In this document: positions 8,374-17,397 of the stretch, one piece after another
Layout of the letters: every line of letters starts with the position of its first letter
Numbering within the stretch: the stretch's first letter is position 1
From: Membranihabitans maritimus
GTDB lineage: Bacteria > Bacteroidota > Bacteroidia > Chitinophagales > Saprospiraceae
NCBI RefSeq assembly: GCF_021729145.1
Contig: NZ_JAJSLW010000005.1
Span: 253,946 to 317,945 of the forward strand
Length of the DNA: 64,000 nt
Direction: 5' to 3'
The notes under the pieces: model-generated
What the model was told of the DNA's origin: nothing
Databases searched by the model: none
What the model saw: only the letters and a program-made list of their open reading frames with translations
Translations under genes and position numbers: made by a program

Positions 8374-9375
8374 ATGAGAATTATAATACTTTTATTCACA
8401 GCCATTATTACACTTGGTTCCTGTAAAAACGATCCGGGAAATAGTAATAATGCAATGGAGAGTACATCACCGCAATTGGAACGAAAACCATTGTCAGTGC
8501 CTGCATTCTCTGCTGATTCAGCCTATCTTTACCTGAATAAGCAATTGGAATTTGGTCCGAGAATTCCCAACACGAATGCCCATGTTGAGACCAAAGATTG
8601 GTTGGTAACCCAATTGAAAAAGTTTACGGATAAAGTCAACGTTCAGGAATTTACAGCAAACAGGTTCGATCGCACCAAATTAAATGGATATAATATTATT
8701 GGATCTGTGAATCCGGATCAATCTAGAAGGGTACTATTATTGGCTCATTGGGATACCCGGTTCATAGCCGACCACGCTATTGATCCCGCCAATGAGGGGA
8801 AAGGAGTTATGGGAGCAGATGATGGAGCCAGCGGCGTGGCTGTCTTACTGGAGATTGCCCGTATATTAAAAGAAAATCCTATAGATGTAGGTGTTGACTT
8901 TTTACTCACGGATCTTGAGGACCAGGGAAAAAGTAATGATCCTGACGGAGTCTCCTGGTGCCTTGGAGCCCAGTACTGGGCGAAGAATCCACATAAAAGC
9001 GCTTACAATGCCAATTTTGGAATTTTACTCGATATGGTCGGGGCAAAAGGAGCTAAATTCAAGAAAGAACAAATCTCTCTAAATTATGCCCCTGAGATTT
9101 TGAGATATGTATGGCAATTAGCCAATAGCATGGGGTATGGACAATATTTTATAAATGAAAAACTAAGCGGAGGAGTAGTAGATGACCATATGTTTATAAA
9201 CAGGATTATCGGAATACCTACCATCGATATTATTAATAAACCCACTAATAATTCCTTTGGAGATCACTGGCATACTGAAAATGATAATATTGATATCATT
9301 GATAAATCTGTATTACGGGCAGTGGGTCAGGTAGTTACGGCAGTAGTCTATCGTTTCGATGCAAATTATCTATAA
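8374..9375 (+). CDS. Glutaminyl-peptide cyclotransferase-like M28 lipoprotein
   Basis: A zinc-dependent M28-family protein of the glutaminyl cyclase type, predicted to convert N-terminal glutamine of exported proteins to pyroglutamate. A lipobox (LGSC, Cys17) puts it on a membrane facing the periplasm. Metal and active-site regions are LLAHWDTR (124-129), GADDGASG (147-154), LTDLEDQG (178-185), ILLDMVGAKG (217-226) and DHWHTENDN (297-305). About 333 residues is the usual size of Bacteroidota homologues. Most secreted proteins in this window have Gln at the predicted mature N-terminus, so substrates are abundant. A plain M28 aminopeptidase is the alternative; the H-W-D and GAKGAKF segments favour the cyclase. 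Confidence 0.83.
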   Translation: MRIIILLFTAIITLGSCKNDPGNSNNAMESTSPQLERKPLSVPAFSADSAYLYLNKQLEFGPRIPNTNAHVETKDWLVTQLKKFTDKVNVQEFTANRFDRTKLNGYNIIGSVNPDQSRRVLLLAHWDTRFIADHAIDPANEGKGVMGADDGASGVAVLLEIARILKENPIDVGVDFLLTDLEDQGKSNDPDGVSWCLGAQYWAKNPHKSAYNANFGILLDMVGAKGAKFKKEQISLNYAPEILRYVWQLANSMGYGQYFINEKLSGGVVDDHMFINRIIGIPTIDIINKPTNNSFGDHWHTENDNIDIIDKSVLRAVGQVVTAVVYRFDANYL

Positions 9376-9390
9376 TTTTTATAAAAAATG

Positions 9391-9421
9391 TTTGCAAATA
9401 TGGCTAAAGAAGCTATATTTG
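9391..9421 (+). promoter_or_regulatory. Promoter of tRNA-Val
   Basis: TTTG at 9391-9394 and TATATTTG at 9414-9421 are separated by 19 bp. This matches the Bacteroidota consensus TTTG-N19-21-TAnnTTTG in both boxes and spacing. The tRNA begins 58 bp downstream, leaving a short leader to be processed. Confidence 0.75.
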
Positions 9422-9479
9422 CATCCGCATTTATAGAGTAGTGAATTACTTACATTCTAAGTGCAAAACGTACCATAAT

Positions 9480-9554
9480 GGGCGATTAACTCAGTTGGTT
9501 CAGAGTGCCACCCTTACAAGGTGGAAGTCGTAGGTTCGAGTCCTACATCGCCCA
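9480..9554 (+). tRNA. tRNA-Val (anticodon TAC)
   Basis: A complete cloverleaf. The acceptor halves GGGCGAT (9480-9486) and ATCGCCC (9547-9553) pair perfectly, followed by discriminator A. The D arm, anticodon stem CCACC/GGTGG and T arm GTAGG-TTCGAGT-CCTAC are all present. The seven-base anticodon loop CTTACAA gives anticodon TAC, which reads valine GTA/GTG-type codons. The 3' CCA is not encoded and must be added after transcription. The tRNA has its own promoter and terminator. Confidence 0.97.
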
Positions 9555-9564
9555 CATTTATATA

Positions 9565-9591
9565 GGGAGTCATTTATTGGCTCCCTTTTTT
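9565..9591 (+). terminator. Intrinsic terminator of tRNA-Val
   Basis: GGGAGTC (9565-9571) pairs with GGCTCCC (9579-9585) around a 7-nt loop, with one G-U pair, and is followed directly by six T residues. It lies 10 bp after the tRNA. Confidence 0.85.
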
Positions 9592-9900
9592 ATTTCTATC
9601 AATCCAGGCTTTTTGTAGCCGGGAATATTGTTCTTTATCCTTGAGGGCTCCTGATTCAATTATAGTTAACTTAATTCTTCCTGAAGTATTGAATAATATA
9701 ATCCTTCAAGGGTTTATAAATATGGTATATTTTCCATTAACAAAATTTTCCTTCAAATGATATGAGGTAGTGTACCGCAATGTTAATCTAATCAAAACAT
9801 TTTTAGAAATAAAGTGATAATGCGAAACATGAACAGAAGGGTAATGTAGCGTTTTTTCTAATTCTTGCTTAAAAGCTAATAGCCCCATTTTTTCTATCAA
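9574..9900 (-). pseudogene. Possible decayed small ORF with in-frame stop
   Basis: On the minus strand a frame beginning near TTG 9900 (or ATG four codons later) reads 64 codons to a TGA at 9706-9708. It then continues open in the same frame for another ~43 codons to a TAA at 9574-9576. The two parts look like one protein of about 108 residues interrupted by a stop, but I do not recognise the family. The 3' end runs into the tRNA terminator, which speaks against an intact functional gene. No promoter is obvious. It may simply be chance open frame in AT-rich DNA. Confidence 0.25.
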
Positions 9901-10009
9901 CCTACAAAACTACTGATGCGGTTTTAAAAATGAAAAGTTCGAGACATTCATCCCTGTGATTTGGAATTATTCACACCTTGAAAAGTACCTTGTTTTCATT
10001 GAATCTTCT

Positions 10010-10840
10010 TTATCGAACTTTAAATTCAAATGTAATTGTACCACATTGTTTGGAAACACTACTTTGTGAAAATTTGTATTGGCGGGCAAATTTTAAGGCG
10101 GTATTTATAAGTTGAGAATCTCCCGTATTACTCCCTTTTTGAGTAAAGGAAGATTCTGTGACATTTCCCTGTTCGTCGACACAAACCCTAACAACAACGC
10201 GTCCTGTTTTTTGTGATTGCTCAATTACTTTGGGTATGTGCCTTACCGCTCTTCCTCCCAATCCGCCACCAACGTTTCCACTGCCGGTGCTCAGGCCTTC
10301 CAGGTTATCTGAATTCGGATCGCCCAATGGATCACCCTGATTTCCCGGTTTATCTGTTTTTCCTTTTCCTTTACCAAATAAATCACCAAATTGCTTTTTA
10401 GATTCTTCGAATTCGGCTTTTTTCTTAGCTTCTTCCTCGGCTTTTCGCTGTTCTTCTAATTCTTTTTGCCGTTCCAATTCCTCCTGTCGCTTTCTTTCTT
10501 CCTCTTCTTTCTTTTTAAGTGCCACGGCAGCCGGGTCTTCTTGAGTGACCACTTCCTCCTCTATGGCCTGTTCTTCCACGATTTCAGGCTCCTGAGGTGG
10601 CGGAGGTGTTTCTTCCACGGGTTTGGGTTCTACTTTTTCTTCTTGCTGTGTATCGGGAGAATCATTACCACTACCCATATCAGGTGCTCCGAAACTTACC
10701 AAAATTCCCTGTTCACCAGGGGGAGGTACCTGAAAGGACATAAAAGGGAATAGTAATAGTATTAGTAATATCGTATTCACGATAATACTGGTTCGCATGG
10801 CCTTCTTCTTGTCTTTTGGATCGGTTTGAAAATCCTCCAT
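10010..10840 (-). CDS. tonB: Energy transducer TonB-like protein
   Basis: This is the periplasm-spanning protein that passes proton-motive force from ExbB/ExbD to TonB-dependent outer-membrane transporters. After a short cytoplasmic start it has one membrane helix (about 17-37). A proline/glutamate-rich section (EPKPVEETPPPPQEPEIVEE) follows, then a lysine/glutamate coiled region (about 105-150), and a C-terminal domain with VVVRVCVDEQGNVT and KFARQYKF that fits the TonB/TolA C-terminal fold. It is the last gene of an exbB-exbD-tonB set, 7 bp after exbD. The SusC-type transporters at 34-44 kb are plausible clients, though other TonB paralogues are likely in the genome. Confidence 0.85.
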   Translation of the reverse strand: MEDFQTDPKDKKKAMRTSIIVNTILLILLLFPFMSFQVPPPGEQGILVSFGAPDMGSGNDSPDTQQEEKVEPKPVEETPPPPQEPEIVEEQAIEEEVVTQEDPAAVALKKKEEEERKRQEELERQKELEEQRKAEEEAKKKAEFEESKKQFGDLFGKGKGKTDKPGNQGDPLGDPNSDNLEGLSTGSGNVGGGLGGRAVRHIPKVIEQSQKTGRVVVRVCVDEQGNVTESSFTQKGSNTGDSQLINTALKFARQYKFSQSSVSKQCGTITFEFKVR

Positions 10841-10847
10841 GATACTT

Positions 10848-11249
10848 TTATTTTGATGGTTCTGTAGCTATTATCGCTTGTGTCCCCAATCTATTCGCTA
10901 AATCCATTACTTTAACGGTATATTGCAATTGACTAGCTTGGTCCGCTGCGATAACTACAGTAGGTTTTTTTTCAGTACTGTTCTGTAAATCAACACGCAA
11001 TTGGCTTTCAATGTTCCCCAAACTCATTTCTTTTCCATTTAAATAATATGTACCGTTGTTTTTAATACTTACGGTATATGACTGGGGAGCAACGGTCTTG
11101 GAACTGGAGCTGGGTAATGTAAGTCGAAGTGCATTGGGACTTACCAGTGTTGATGTCAGCATAAAGAATATCAATAACAGGAAAATAATATCTGTCAGTG
11201 ATGACATGCTGAATTCAGCACTAACTTTACTTTTCTTCTTTAAACCCAT
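10848..11249 (-). CDS. exbD: Biopolymer transporter ExbD
   Basis: ExbD is a proton-channel subunit that works with ExbB. A short basic cytoplasmic segment (LKKKSKVSAEFSM) precedes one membrane helix with the conserved aspartate in SSLTDIIFLLLIFFMLTS. A periplasmic domain with the usual QLR...PVVIAAD pattern follows. I start at the ATG at 11247-11249, which leaves 7 bp after the exbB stop and gives 133 residues, the normal family length. The longer frame to 11297 would overlap exbB by about 40 bp with unrelated residues. Confidence 0.92.
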   Translation of the reverse strand: MGLKKKSKVSAEFSMSSLTDIIFLLLIFFMLTSTLVSPNALRLTLPSSSSKTVAPQSYTVSIKNNGTYYLNGKEMSLGNIESQLRVDLQNSTEKKPTVVIAADQASQLQYTVKVMDLANRLGTQAIIATEPSK

Positions 11250-11256
11250 ATCAAAT

Positions 11257-11961
11257 TTATACGTTTGAAGGTTCTTGCAATAAGTCCATAAATTCAACGG
11301 AAGTCTGTTCCATTTTATATACTACCTTTTCAACATTGGTTACCAGTAAATTATACGCGATAAAAGCAAAAATTCCAACAAAAAGACCAAAGGCAGTTGT
11401 GATCAATGCCTGATATATTCCCCCAGCAAGGACATCCGGTGTTACATTTTCTGCAGTGGCCATTTTGTAAAAAGCCAAAATCATTCCTGTCACCGTTCCG
11501 AAAAACCCAATCATAGGAGCGGCACCGGCTATAGAAGCCAGTGTACTGAGATTTTTTTCCAACCGGAAAAGTTCAAGATTTCCGGCATTTTCAATGGAGG
11601 CATTAATGTCGTTAAGTGGTTTACCTATACGCATGATGCCTTTTTCAATCATGCGGGCAGCAGGTGATTTGTTACTTTGACAAAGGGCCTTTGCTCCGGC
11701 AATATTACCTGCCTGCACACTTGCCCTTATATTATTAATAAAATTATTGTCCATTTTTCCGGCTCGTTTAATCGCAGAATATCTTTCCACGAATAAATAC
11801 ACGGCTACCACGAACATGACGATTAGAATGAGCACTATAATAATTCCAATCCAACCGCTTTTGGTGATAAGTTCAAATAGACTTTCTCGTTCTACCGTTG
11901 TTTGCTCTTCAAGTTGTGCTGCAGCTTGAGCTTGTAATGCAATAAAAAGTGCTGTGTTCAT
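11257..11961 (-). CDS. exbB: MotA/TolQ/ExbB proton channel family protein
   Basis: ExbB forms the pentameric inner-membrane channel of the Ton complex. Three hydrophobic helices are visible (about 32-55, 140-165 and 185-210), with the signature region APMIGFFGTVTGMI and the GIYQALITTAFGLFVGI helix. The cytoplasmic loop between helices 1 and 2 contains the family pattern (ARMIEKGIMRIG). Length is typical (234 residues). It is the first gene of exbB-exbD-tonB on the minus strand. The 190-bp region upstream is AT-rich and contains no clear -7 box. Confidence 0.92.
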   Translation of the reverse strand: MNTALFIALQAQAAAQLEEQTTVERESLFELITKSGWIGIIIVLILIVMFVVAVYLFVERYSAIKRAGKMDNNFINNIRASVQAGNIAGAKALCQSNKSPAARMIEKGIMRIGKPLNDINASIENAGNLELFRLEKNLSTLASIAGAAPMIGFFGTVTGMILAFYKMATAENVTPDVLAGGIYQALITTAFGLFVGIFAFIAYNLLVTNVEKVVYKMEQTSVEFMDLLQEPSNV

Positions 11962-12159
11962 AGATGTTGAATAAAGATTTCACTGAATTAATAGTTGAAA
12001 ATAGGATACCAAATTTAATCAGAAATATATATTAATTAAAATTTTAATACGTTTTTGTTATAATTTATTTCTTATACTGGTACATTAAATGTTAATACTT
12101 TCGAATTTATTATTCAATACACTAGAAATAATCTCAGAATAGTTATTATTTTAGTTGAG

Positions 12160-12191
12160 TTTGAAATTACGAGACAAGTTTTTTAACTTTA
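12160..12191 (+). promoter_or_regulatory. Candidate promoter of fadN
   Basis: TTTG at 12160-12163 and TAACTTTA at 12184-12191 are 20 bp apart. The -7 box differs from TAnnTTTG only at the last base. The chosen fadN start codon lies 17 bp after it, which supports ATG 12209 over the upstream TTG at 12155. Confidence 0.45.
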
Positions 12192-12208
12192 AGTCAAAAA
12201 TATATAAA

Positions 12209-14596
12209 ATGCGAAGAATACAAAAAGTTGCAGTTTTGGGTTCTGGATTAATGGGATCAGGAATATCTTGTCATTTGGCAAATGTTGGTTTTGAAGTGTT
12301 GATGTTGGATATGGTACCCAGAGACCTGACTGAAGATCAAAAAGATATAAAGGAATTCAGAAATTCATTAGCTGACAAGTCTTTAAAACAGGCCCTGAAA
12401 GGAAAACCCGCTCCACTTTACAAAACGTCCTTTGCAAAGAGAATTACCACAGGGAATTTTGAAGATGATCTGGGAAAAATCTCGGAATACGATTGGGTTA
12501 TTGAAGTAATCATAGAAAGACTTGACATTAAAAAGGATTTATTCGAAAAAGTAGATAGGTATCGAAAGAAGGGAAGTTTGGTGTCCTCTAATACTTCAGG
12601 TATACCGATACATATGATAGCAGAGGGTAGATCAGAAGACTTCAAAAAGCATTTCCTTGGGACCCATTTCTTCAATCCTCCTCGTTATTTGAAATTACTT
12701 GAAATTATTCCAACTGCACATACGGATAAAAGGGTCGTTGATTTCTTTATGGAATTTGGTGAAAAGTATCTGGGAAAGGATACTGTATTGTGCAAAGATA
12801 CACCGGCATTTATTGGAAATAGGGTAGGGGTAACTTCAATGGCCAAAGTTTTTGAACTTACTTCAGAACTGGGACTTAGCCTTGGAGAAGTTGATAAATT
12901 AACCGGACCCGCGATGGCTCGTCCCAAAACAGGAACTTTCAGACTGGCAGATCTTGTAGGATTAGATACAGCAGTAATGGTTCTCAAGGATCTCAAACAA
13001 CGATGTACGGATGACGATGCATTACAACAAATGCAGATTCCGGATTTTTTGGAATATTTGGTTGATAATAAATATTTGGGAAATAAAAGTGGCCAGGGAT
13101 TTTATAAGAAAACCGATCGAAAATCCGATTCAGGGAAGACCATTATTGAAGAACTGGATCTAAGGGAAAAGGAATATACTGAAGCGGATTCATCTAGTTT
13201 GGAAAGTCTGAAAGTCTCTAAGCAAATAGAAGATCCTGAAAAAAGATTGCGAGCCTTATGGAAAGTAGAAGATAAAGGAGGAGAACTTATCAGGAAATCG
13301 TTGGCATTTAGCTTTCTATATTCTGCTAACAGAATTCCTGAAATTTCAGATCAGATATTCGGTATTGATCAGGCAATGAAAGCTGGTTTTGCCTGGTCGT
13401 ATGGACCATTTGAGTATGCGGATATTATTGGACTGGATAAAATGATTAAAGTAGGCACCTCAATAGGCCTTGATGTACCAGAATGGTTAGAATCATTTAT
13501 GTCTAAGGGACATACAAATTTTTACAAGCTTGAAGAGAGCAACGTATTATATTATAACCACCAGTCCGAATCTTATGAGCAAGTTCCCGGGACTAAAGAA
13601 CAAATAAAAGTTGCCTATTTTAAGGATAAGGAGCCCGTCTTTGAAAATAGTGAATTGACGTTGCACGATATCGGAGAAGGAGTCCTTTTACTTGAATTTA
13701 CCAGTAAATCAAATTCCATAGGAGAGGGGATTCTTAAGGGGATAGGAGAATGTATAACCATTGCTGAAGAGGAAGATTGGAAAGGAATAATTATTGCCAA
13801 TGACGGAAAGAATTTTACGGTAGGGGCTAACCTTATGTTAATTGGTTCTATGGCGTATCAACAAGATTTTGATGAATTAAACCAGGCTGTAAAATTGTTC
13901 CAGGATACCAGTATGAAAATTCGCTACTCCAAGATACCTGTTGTTGCTGCCACACAGGGATATGTATTCGGTGGGGGGTGTGAATTTGTAATGCACACGG
14001 ATAGTACTATTGCCGCGGCTGAATCATATATTGGATTAGTGGAAGTAGGTGTGGGAATTATCCCCGGTGGAGGTGGAACCAAGGAATTTGCTCTCAGATC
14101 CTATGAAGAATATAAAGATACTGATGTTGAAAATGGCATCCTTCTCGAAAGATTCAAGAATATTGCTATGGGCAACGTTTCTACTTCTGCGCATGGTGCC
14201 TTTGACTACGGGTATTTAAGTACTAAAGATCAGGTAGTCATCAATAGTAGTTATAGAATTACAGAAGCCAAAAAGAAGGTGTTGGAATTGGCAGAAAATT
14301 ATATAGCTCCCATTCCTCGAAGGGATATTAAAGTTCTGGGTCGTTCGGGAATAGCTACTTTGGAATTGGCAATCAATGAACTTAGATTGGGAAAATATGC
14401 TTCCGAACACGATGCTAAAATTGCTAAAAAAATAGCTTATGTCATGTCCGGGGGTGATTTAACTGGTATGCAAGAAGTTAGTGAAAAATATTTGTTGGAG
14501 CTGGAAAGAGAGGCCTTTTTAAGTCTATGCACTGAACAAAAGACATTAGAACGGATTCAACATATGTTGGAAACAGGTAAGCCACTGAGGAATTAG
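12209..14596 (+). CDS. fadN: 3-hydroxyacyl-CoA dehydrogenase / enoyl-CoA hydratase fusion (FadN type)
   Basis: A bifunctional beta-oxidation enzyme that hydrates enoyl-CoA and oxidises 3-hydroxyacyl-CoA. The N-terminal NAD-binding domain has the GSGLMGSG loop within the first 20 residues. SSNTSGIPI and GTHFFNPPRYLKLLEIIP follow, then two 3HCDH C-terminal domains, and the crotonase domain comes last (about residue 500 onward), with GANLMLIG and GGGCEFVMHTD. The dehydrogenase-first order is that of Bacillus FadN, not E. coli FadB. I start at ATG 12209, since the preceding in-frame residues are not conserved in type and overlap the putative promoter. The thiolase fadA follows after 284 bp. Confidence 0.93.
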   Translation: MRRIQKVAVLGSGLMGSGISCHLANVGFEVLMLDMVPRDLTEDQKDIKEFRNSLADKSLKQALKGKPAPLYKTSFAKRITTGNFEDDLGKISEYDWVIEVIIERLDIKKDLFEKVDRYRKKGSLVSSNTSGIPIHMIAEGRSEDFKKHFLGTHFFNPPRYLKLLEIIPTAHTDKRVVDFFMEFGEKYLGKDTVLCKDTPAFIGNRVGVTSMAKVFELTSELGLSLGEVDKLTGPAMARPKTGTFRLADLVGLDTAVMVLKDLKQRCTDDDALQQMQIPDFLEYLVDNKYLGNKSGQGFYKKTDRKSDSGKTIIEELDLREKEYTEADSSSLESLKVSKQIEDPEKRLRALWKVEDKGGELIRKSLAFSFLYSANRIPEISDQIFGIDQAMKAGFAWSYGPFEYADIIGLDKMIKVGTSIGLDVPEWLESFMSKGHTNFYKLEESNVLYYNHQSESYEQVPGTKEQIKVAYFKDKEPVFENSELTLHDIGEGVLLLEFTSKSNSIGEGILKGIGECITIAEEEDWKGIIIANDGKNFTVGANLMLIGSMAYQQDFDELNQAVKLFQDTSMKIRYSKIPVVAATQGYVFGGGCEFVMHTDSTIAAAESYIGLVEVGVGIIPGGGGTKEFALRSYEEYKDTDVENGILLERFKNIAMGNVSTSAHGAFDYGYLSTKDQVVINSSYRITEAKKKVLELAENYIAPIPRRDIKVLGRSGIATLELAINELRLGKYASEHDAKIAKKIAYVMSGGDLTGMQEVSEKYLLELEREAFLSLCTEQKTLERIQHMLETGKPLRN

Positions 14597-14835
14597 TTAT
14601 GAGATACAAACTATAAGCTACAAGTCAATGTTTTAGTGGAAATAAGGGATTTGATAGCTACCATAATGAGAAGTGGTTAGCACGAAGGTATCAGGTAGAA
14701 TTCCTAAGATGTAAGAATGGACACAATCAGTCCTCAAATGAATCAATTTAAGTGTTCGAAAAAAAATAATGGAATGAATGAAAGGAAAATAAAACCGGAA
14801 AATATAATTTAAGGTTAGTTGAGTTAATAATACTT

Positions 14836-14851
14836 TTTTATACGTATAAAA
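14836..14851. promoter_or_regulatory. 16-bp perfect palindrome upstream of fadA
   Basis: TTTTATACGTATAAAA is an uninterrupted inverted repeat 29 bp upstream of the fadA start codon. Its length and position fit the operator of a dimeric repressor such as a TetR-type fatty-acid regulator. No regulator gene is in the window and no identical copy was seen upstream of fadN. Confidence 0.35.
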
Positions 14852-14880
14852 TTATTGAACACAAATAGAAATAATACAAT

Positions 14881-16050
14881 ATGGAAGCATACATAGTAAA
14901 ATGTTACAGAACGGCGGTTGGGAAAGCTAATAGAGGTGGATTTAGATTTACACGTTCGGATGATTTAGCTGTAGATGTCATTCATCACTTAATGAATGAA
15001 ATTCCTCAATTAGATGCTGAATTAGTAGATGATGTATTAGTTGGTTGCGCCAATCCGGAAGCTGAGCAAGGGCTTCAGATTGGACGTCGAATTAGCTTGC
15101 GGGCATTAGGTGAGAAGGTGCCTGGTGTGACGGTTAACAGGTATTGTGGCTCCGGATTGGAGACTATTGCCATGGCTGTTTCAAAAGTAAAAGCTGGTAT
15201 GGGGCATTGTTTTATAGCGGGAGGTGCTGAAAGTATGAGTATGATACCAATGACAGGAATCAAATTGGCACCTAATTACAATGTAGTAAGCAATACTCCG
15301 GATCACCTGGTTTCTATGGGATTGACAGCTGAAGCAGTAGCTAAGAAATATGAGATAACCCGAGAAGATCAGGATGAATTTGCTCTTCGTTCGCACCAGC
15401 GGGCCGCAAAAGCATTGGACGAAGGGTATTTCAAGAGTCAAATTGTACCTATTAATGTAAAAGAAGTGTATGTAGAGAATGATGAAAAAAAGGAGCGTAC
15501 ATTTACTATTGATACGGATGAAGGTGTCCGGAGAGATACTTCGATGGATGCTTTGAGTAAATTACGGCCTGTTTTTGCACAAGGGGGTTCGGTAACAGCA
15601 GGGAATTCTTCCCAAACTTCTGATGGAGCCGCTTTTGCATTGGTAGTTAGTGAGGAATTTATTAAGAAATATAAGTTAGAACCAATTGCCAGATTAGTAA
15701 GTTGTGCTTCAGCCGGGGTAGATCCTTTATATATGGGCTTAGGGCCTATAGCCGCTGTTCCAAAATCATTGAAGCAGGCGGGGTTAACACTAAATGACAT
15801 TGATTTGATTGAACTAAACGAAGCCTTTGCAGCTCAAAGCCTGGCGGTAATCAGGGAGGTGGACATGGATATAGATACAGTGAATGTTAATGGTGGCGCC
15901 ATTGCTCTTGGGCATCCCCTGGGCTGTACAGGAACCAAACTTAGCACTCAGATACTATTTGAACTGGAAAGACAGAATAAGAAGTACGGTATGGTGACTG
16001 CTTGTATCGGAGGTGGACAGGGAATTGCGGGAATCTTTGAACGACTTTAG
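14881..16050 (+). CDS. fadA: Acetyl-CoA C-acyltransferase (3-ketoacyl-CoA thiolase)
   Basis: A thiolase performing the last step of beta-oxidation, releasing acetyl-CoA. The nucleophilic cysteine is in [12 protein letters not shown] (about residue 91). The other active-site regions are [22 protein letters not shown] (catalytic His) and CIGGGQG (second Cys) near the C-terminus. Length of 389 residues is typical for a degradative thiolase. It follows fadN with a 284-bp gap that holds only a palindrome and no ORF. In many Bacteroidota an ~600-residue acyl-CoA dehydrogenase completes this operon; here such a gene lies far away at 61.9 kb. Confidence 0.95.
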   Translation: MEAYIVKCYRTAVGKANRGGFRFTRSDDLAVDVIHHLMNEIPQLDAELVDDVLVGCANPEAEQGLQIGRRISLRALGEKVPGVTVNRYCGSGLETIAMAVSKVKAGMGHCFIAGGAESMSMIPMTGIKLAPNYNVVSNTPDHLVSMGLTAEAVAKKYEITREDQDEFALRSHQRAAKALDEGYFKSQIVPINVKEVYVENDEKKERTFTIDTDEGVRRDTSMDALSKLRPVFAQGGSVTAGNSSQTSDGAAFALVVSEEFIKKYKLEPIARLVSCASAGVDPLYMGLGPIAAVPKSLKQAGLTLNDIDLIELNEAFAAQSLAVIREVDMDIDTVNVNGGAIALGHPLGCTGTKLSTQILFELERQNKKYGMVTACIGGGQGIAGIFERL

Positions 16051-16405
16051 AGGTTATTTTTATTACTGTAGAGTTTACAGGAAGAAGACATAGAACTAAC
16101 GTACTTCTGTGGAATATGTTCCACTAACAGCTAATGTTGCTAGTAAATAGATAGAATAAGCATCTTCAAATCTTTTGGGAGGGTTTTGATATGGTCCTAT
16201 ATATTTCAGAAATCATATATTGTGGAACAAAAATGAAAATACCCTAGCGCAATTTTCGCTCCAATAAAAATTTTCTGTAGTTACGCTTTTGTAATGTTAG
16301 ACCATCGCTTCGCTTTTATCCTTTAAGTTCTATACAAAAATGTATATTTGAGCTGAAATTTTAGGAAATAACCGGCTCCGCTCAGGTTCGAAAATTAATT
16401 TAAAT
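16051..16405. other. Intergenic region between fadA and the esterase gene
   Basis: No credible coding frame was seen in these 355 bp. The only recognisable element is a -7-like box at 16343-16350 near the right end. The rest is AT-rich without repeats or strong hairpins that I could find. Confidence 0.5.
16343..16350 (+). promoter_or_regulatory. -7 box for the esterase gene
   Basis: TATATTTG matches TAnnTTTG exactly, 55 bp before the ATG at 16406. The -33 position holds only a T-rich stretch, so the promoter call is moderate. Confidence 0.4.
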
Positions 16406-17332
16406 ATGCATTGGAAGTTGCGTCTTTTTTTATATTTCCTTCATCGAGCGGAAAGTTCAATTCCCGAATCAATACAAGATTACAGGAATACTTTAAACAG
16501 CAACTGGAAAAAATATCGACGAATTCTAGACGGAAAATTGGTAGCAGTTGATCAAACAAAAGATATTACGATTTTAAACCGTGATAGTGTTCCCTTGCGG
16601 GTACGGGAATACAAAATGAATCGTCCATCCAGTCAAATTATATTTTATCTGCACGGTGGTGGATGGGTAGGCAGATCGATTGATACGTATGACAATGTAT
16701 GCAGAAGGATGTGTAAGAATACAAATTCTACTGTGTACAGCATAGGTTATCGTTTGTCACCTGAAACCAAATTCCCTGGTGCGATAAATGATTCCATTGA
16801 TACAATCGAATACATTTTTACAAAATATATCAAAACGAATACTGACCAAAAACAAGTAGTTCTATGCGGGGATAGCGCGGGTGGCAATATGGCTATTGGT
16901 GTCCTCAAATATTTTGAGAAAAACCCAACTATTACTTTTGACAAATTAATTGTGAAATATCCTCCCATGAAAGCTGATTTAGATCAACTTTCCGTAAAGA
17001 AATTTGGACGGGGATATATTATCGAAAAACAAGATATTGAATGGATGCGTGATCAATATCTCCCCTCTGCCATAGATAGGGAAGATCCACTTGTTTCGCC
17101 ATTGAATTATAAGGATTACAGTTTTTTACCACCTTCAAGTTTAGTTATAACATCTGGATATGATCCCCTTCAGGATCAAGGTATTATATTTAAAAATAAT
17201 TTGAAAAAGCATAAAATACAATATAGACACATTCACTATGAAGATCTTCCTCATGGGTTTTATTTATTGAATGGATTGTCTCCTGAAATATCTAAAGCTT
17301 ATCGCGACCTGTATAATTTCATTCAGGAATAA
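16406..17332 (+). CDS. Alpha/beta hydrolase, HSL-type (family IV) esterase
   Basis: A carboxylesterase related to hormone-sensitive lipase. The oxyanion motif HGGG is at residues 83-86, and the nucleophile elbow GDSAGGN has Ser157. The acid is Asp253 in SGYDPLQDQG and the base His283 in DLPHGFY, so the triad is complete. No signal peptide is visible, so it is probably cytoplasmic and acts on short-chain esters; the natural substrate cannot be read from the sequence. It stands alone, with its own -7 box and a terminator directly after the stop. Confidence 0.88.
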   Translation: MHWKLRLFLYFLHRAESSIPESIQDYRNTLNSNWKKYRRILDGKLVAVDQTKDITILNRDSVPLRVREYKMNRPSSQIIFYLHGGGWVGRSIDTYDNVCRRMCKNTNSTVYSIGYRLSPETKFPGAINDSIDTIEYIFTKYIKTNTDQKQVVLCGDSAGGNMAIGVLKYFEKNPTITFDKLIVKYPPMKADLDQLSVKKFGRGYIIEKQDIEWMRDQYLPSAIDREDPLVSPLNYKDYSFLPPSSLVITSGYDPLQDQGIIFKNNLKKHKIQYRHIHYEDLPHGFYLLNGLSPEISKAYRDLYNFIQE

Positions 17333-17334
17333 GA

Positions 17335-17364
17335 AAGGGTCCTGTTTTTATACAGAACCCTTTT
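17335..17364. terminator. Terminator between convergent esterase and T9SS genes
   Basis: AAGGGT (17335-17340) and CTGT (17342-17345) pair with ACAG (17352-17355) and ACCCTT (17357-17362), with one C-A mismatch and a 6-nt loop. A short T run follows on the plus strand and A residues precede on the left, so it may work in both directions for the two convergent genes. Confidence 0.65.
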
Positions 17365-17397
17365 AACCCAATAAACACTTCTCCCCAGAAGTAAATA

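Noticed and set aside
9706-9708. In-frame TGA as a selenocysteine codon
   Set aside because: No SECIS-like hairpin was seen and the surrounding frame has no selenoprotein motif; a decayed or chance frame is more likely.
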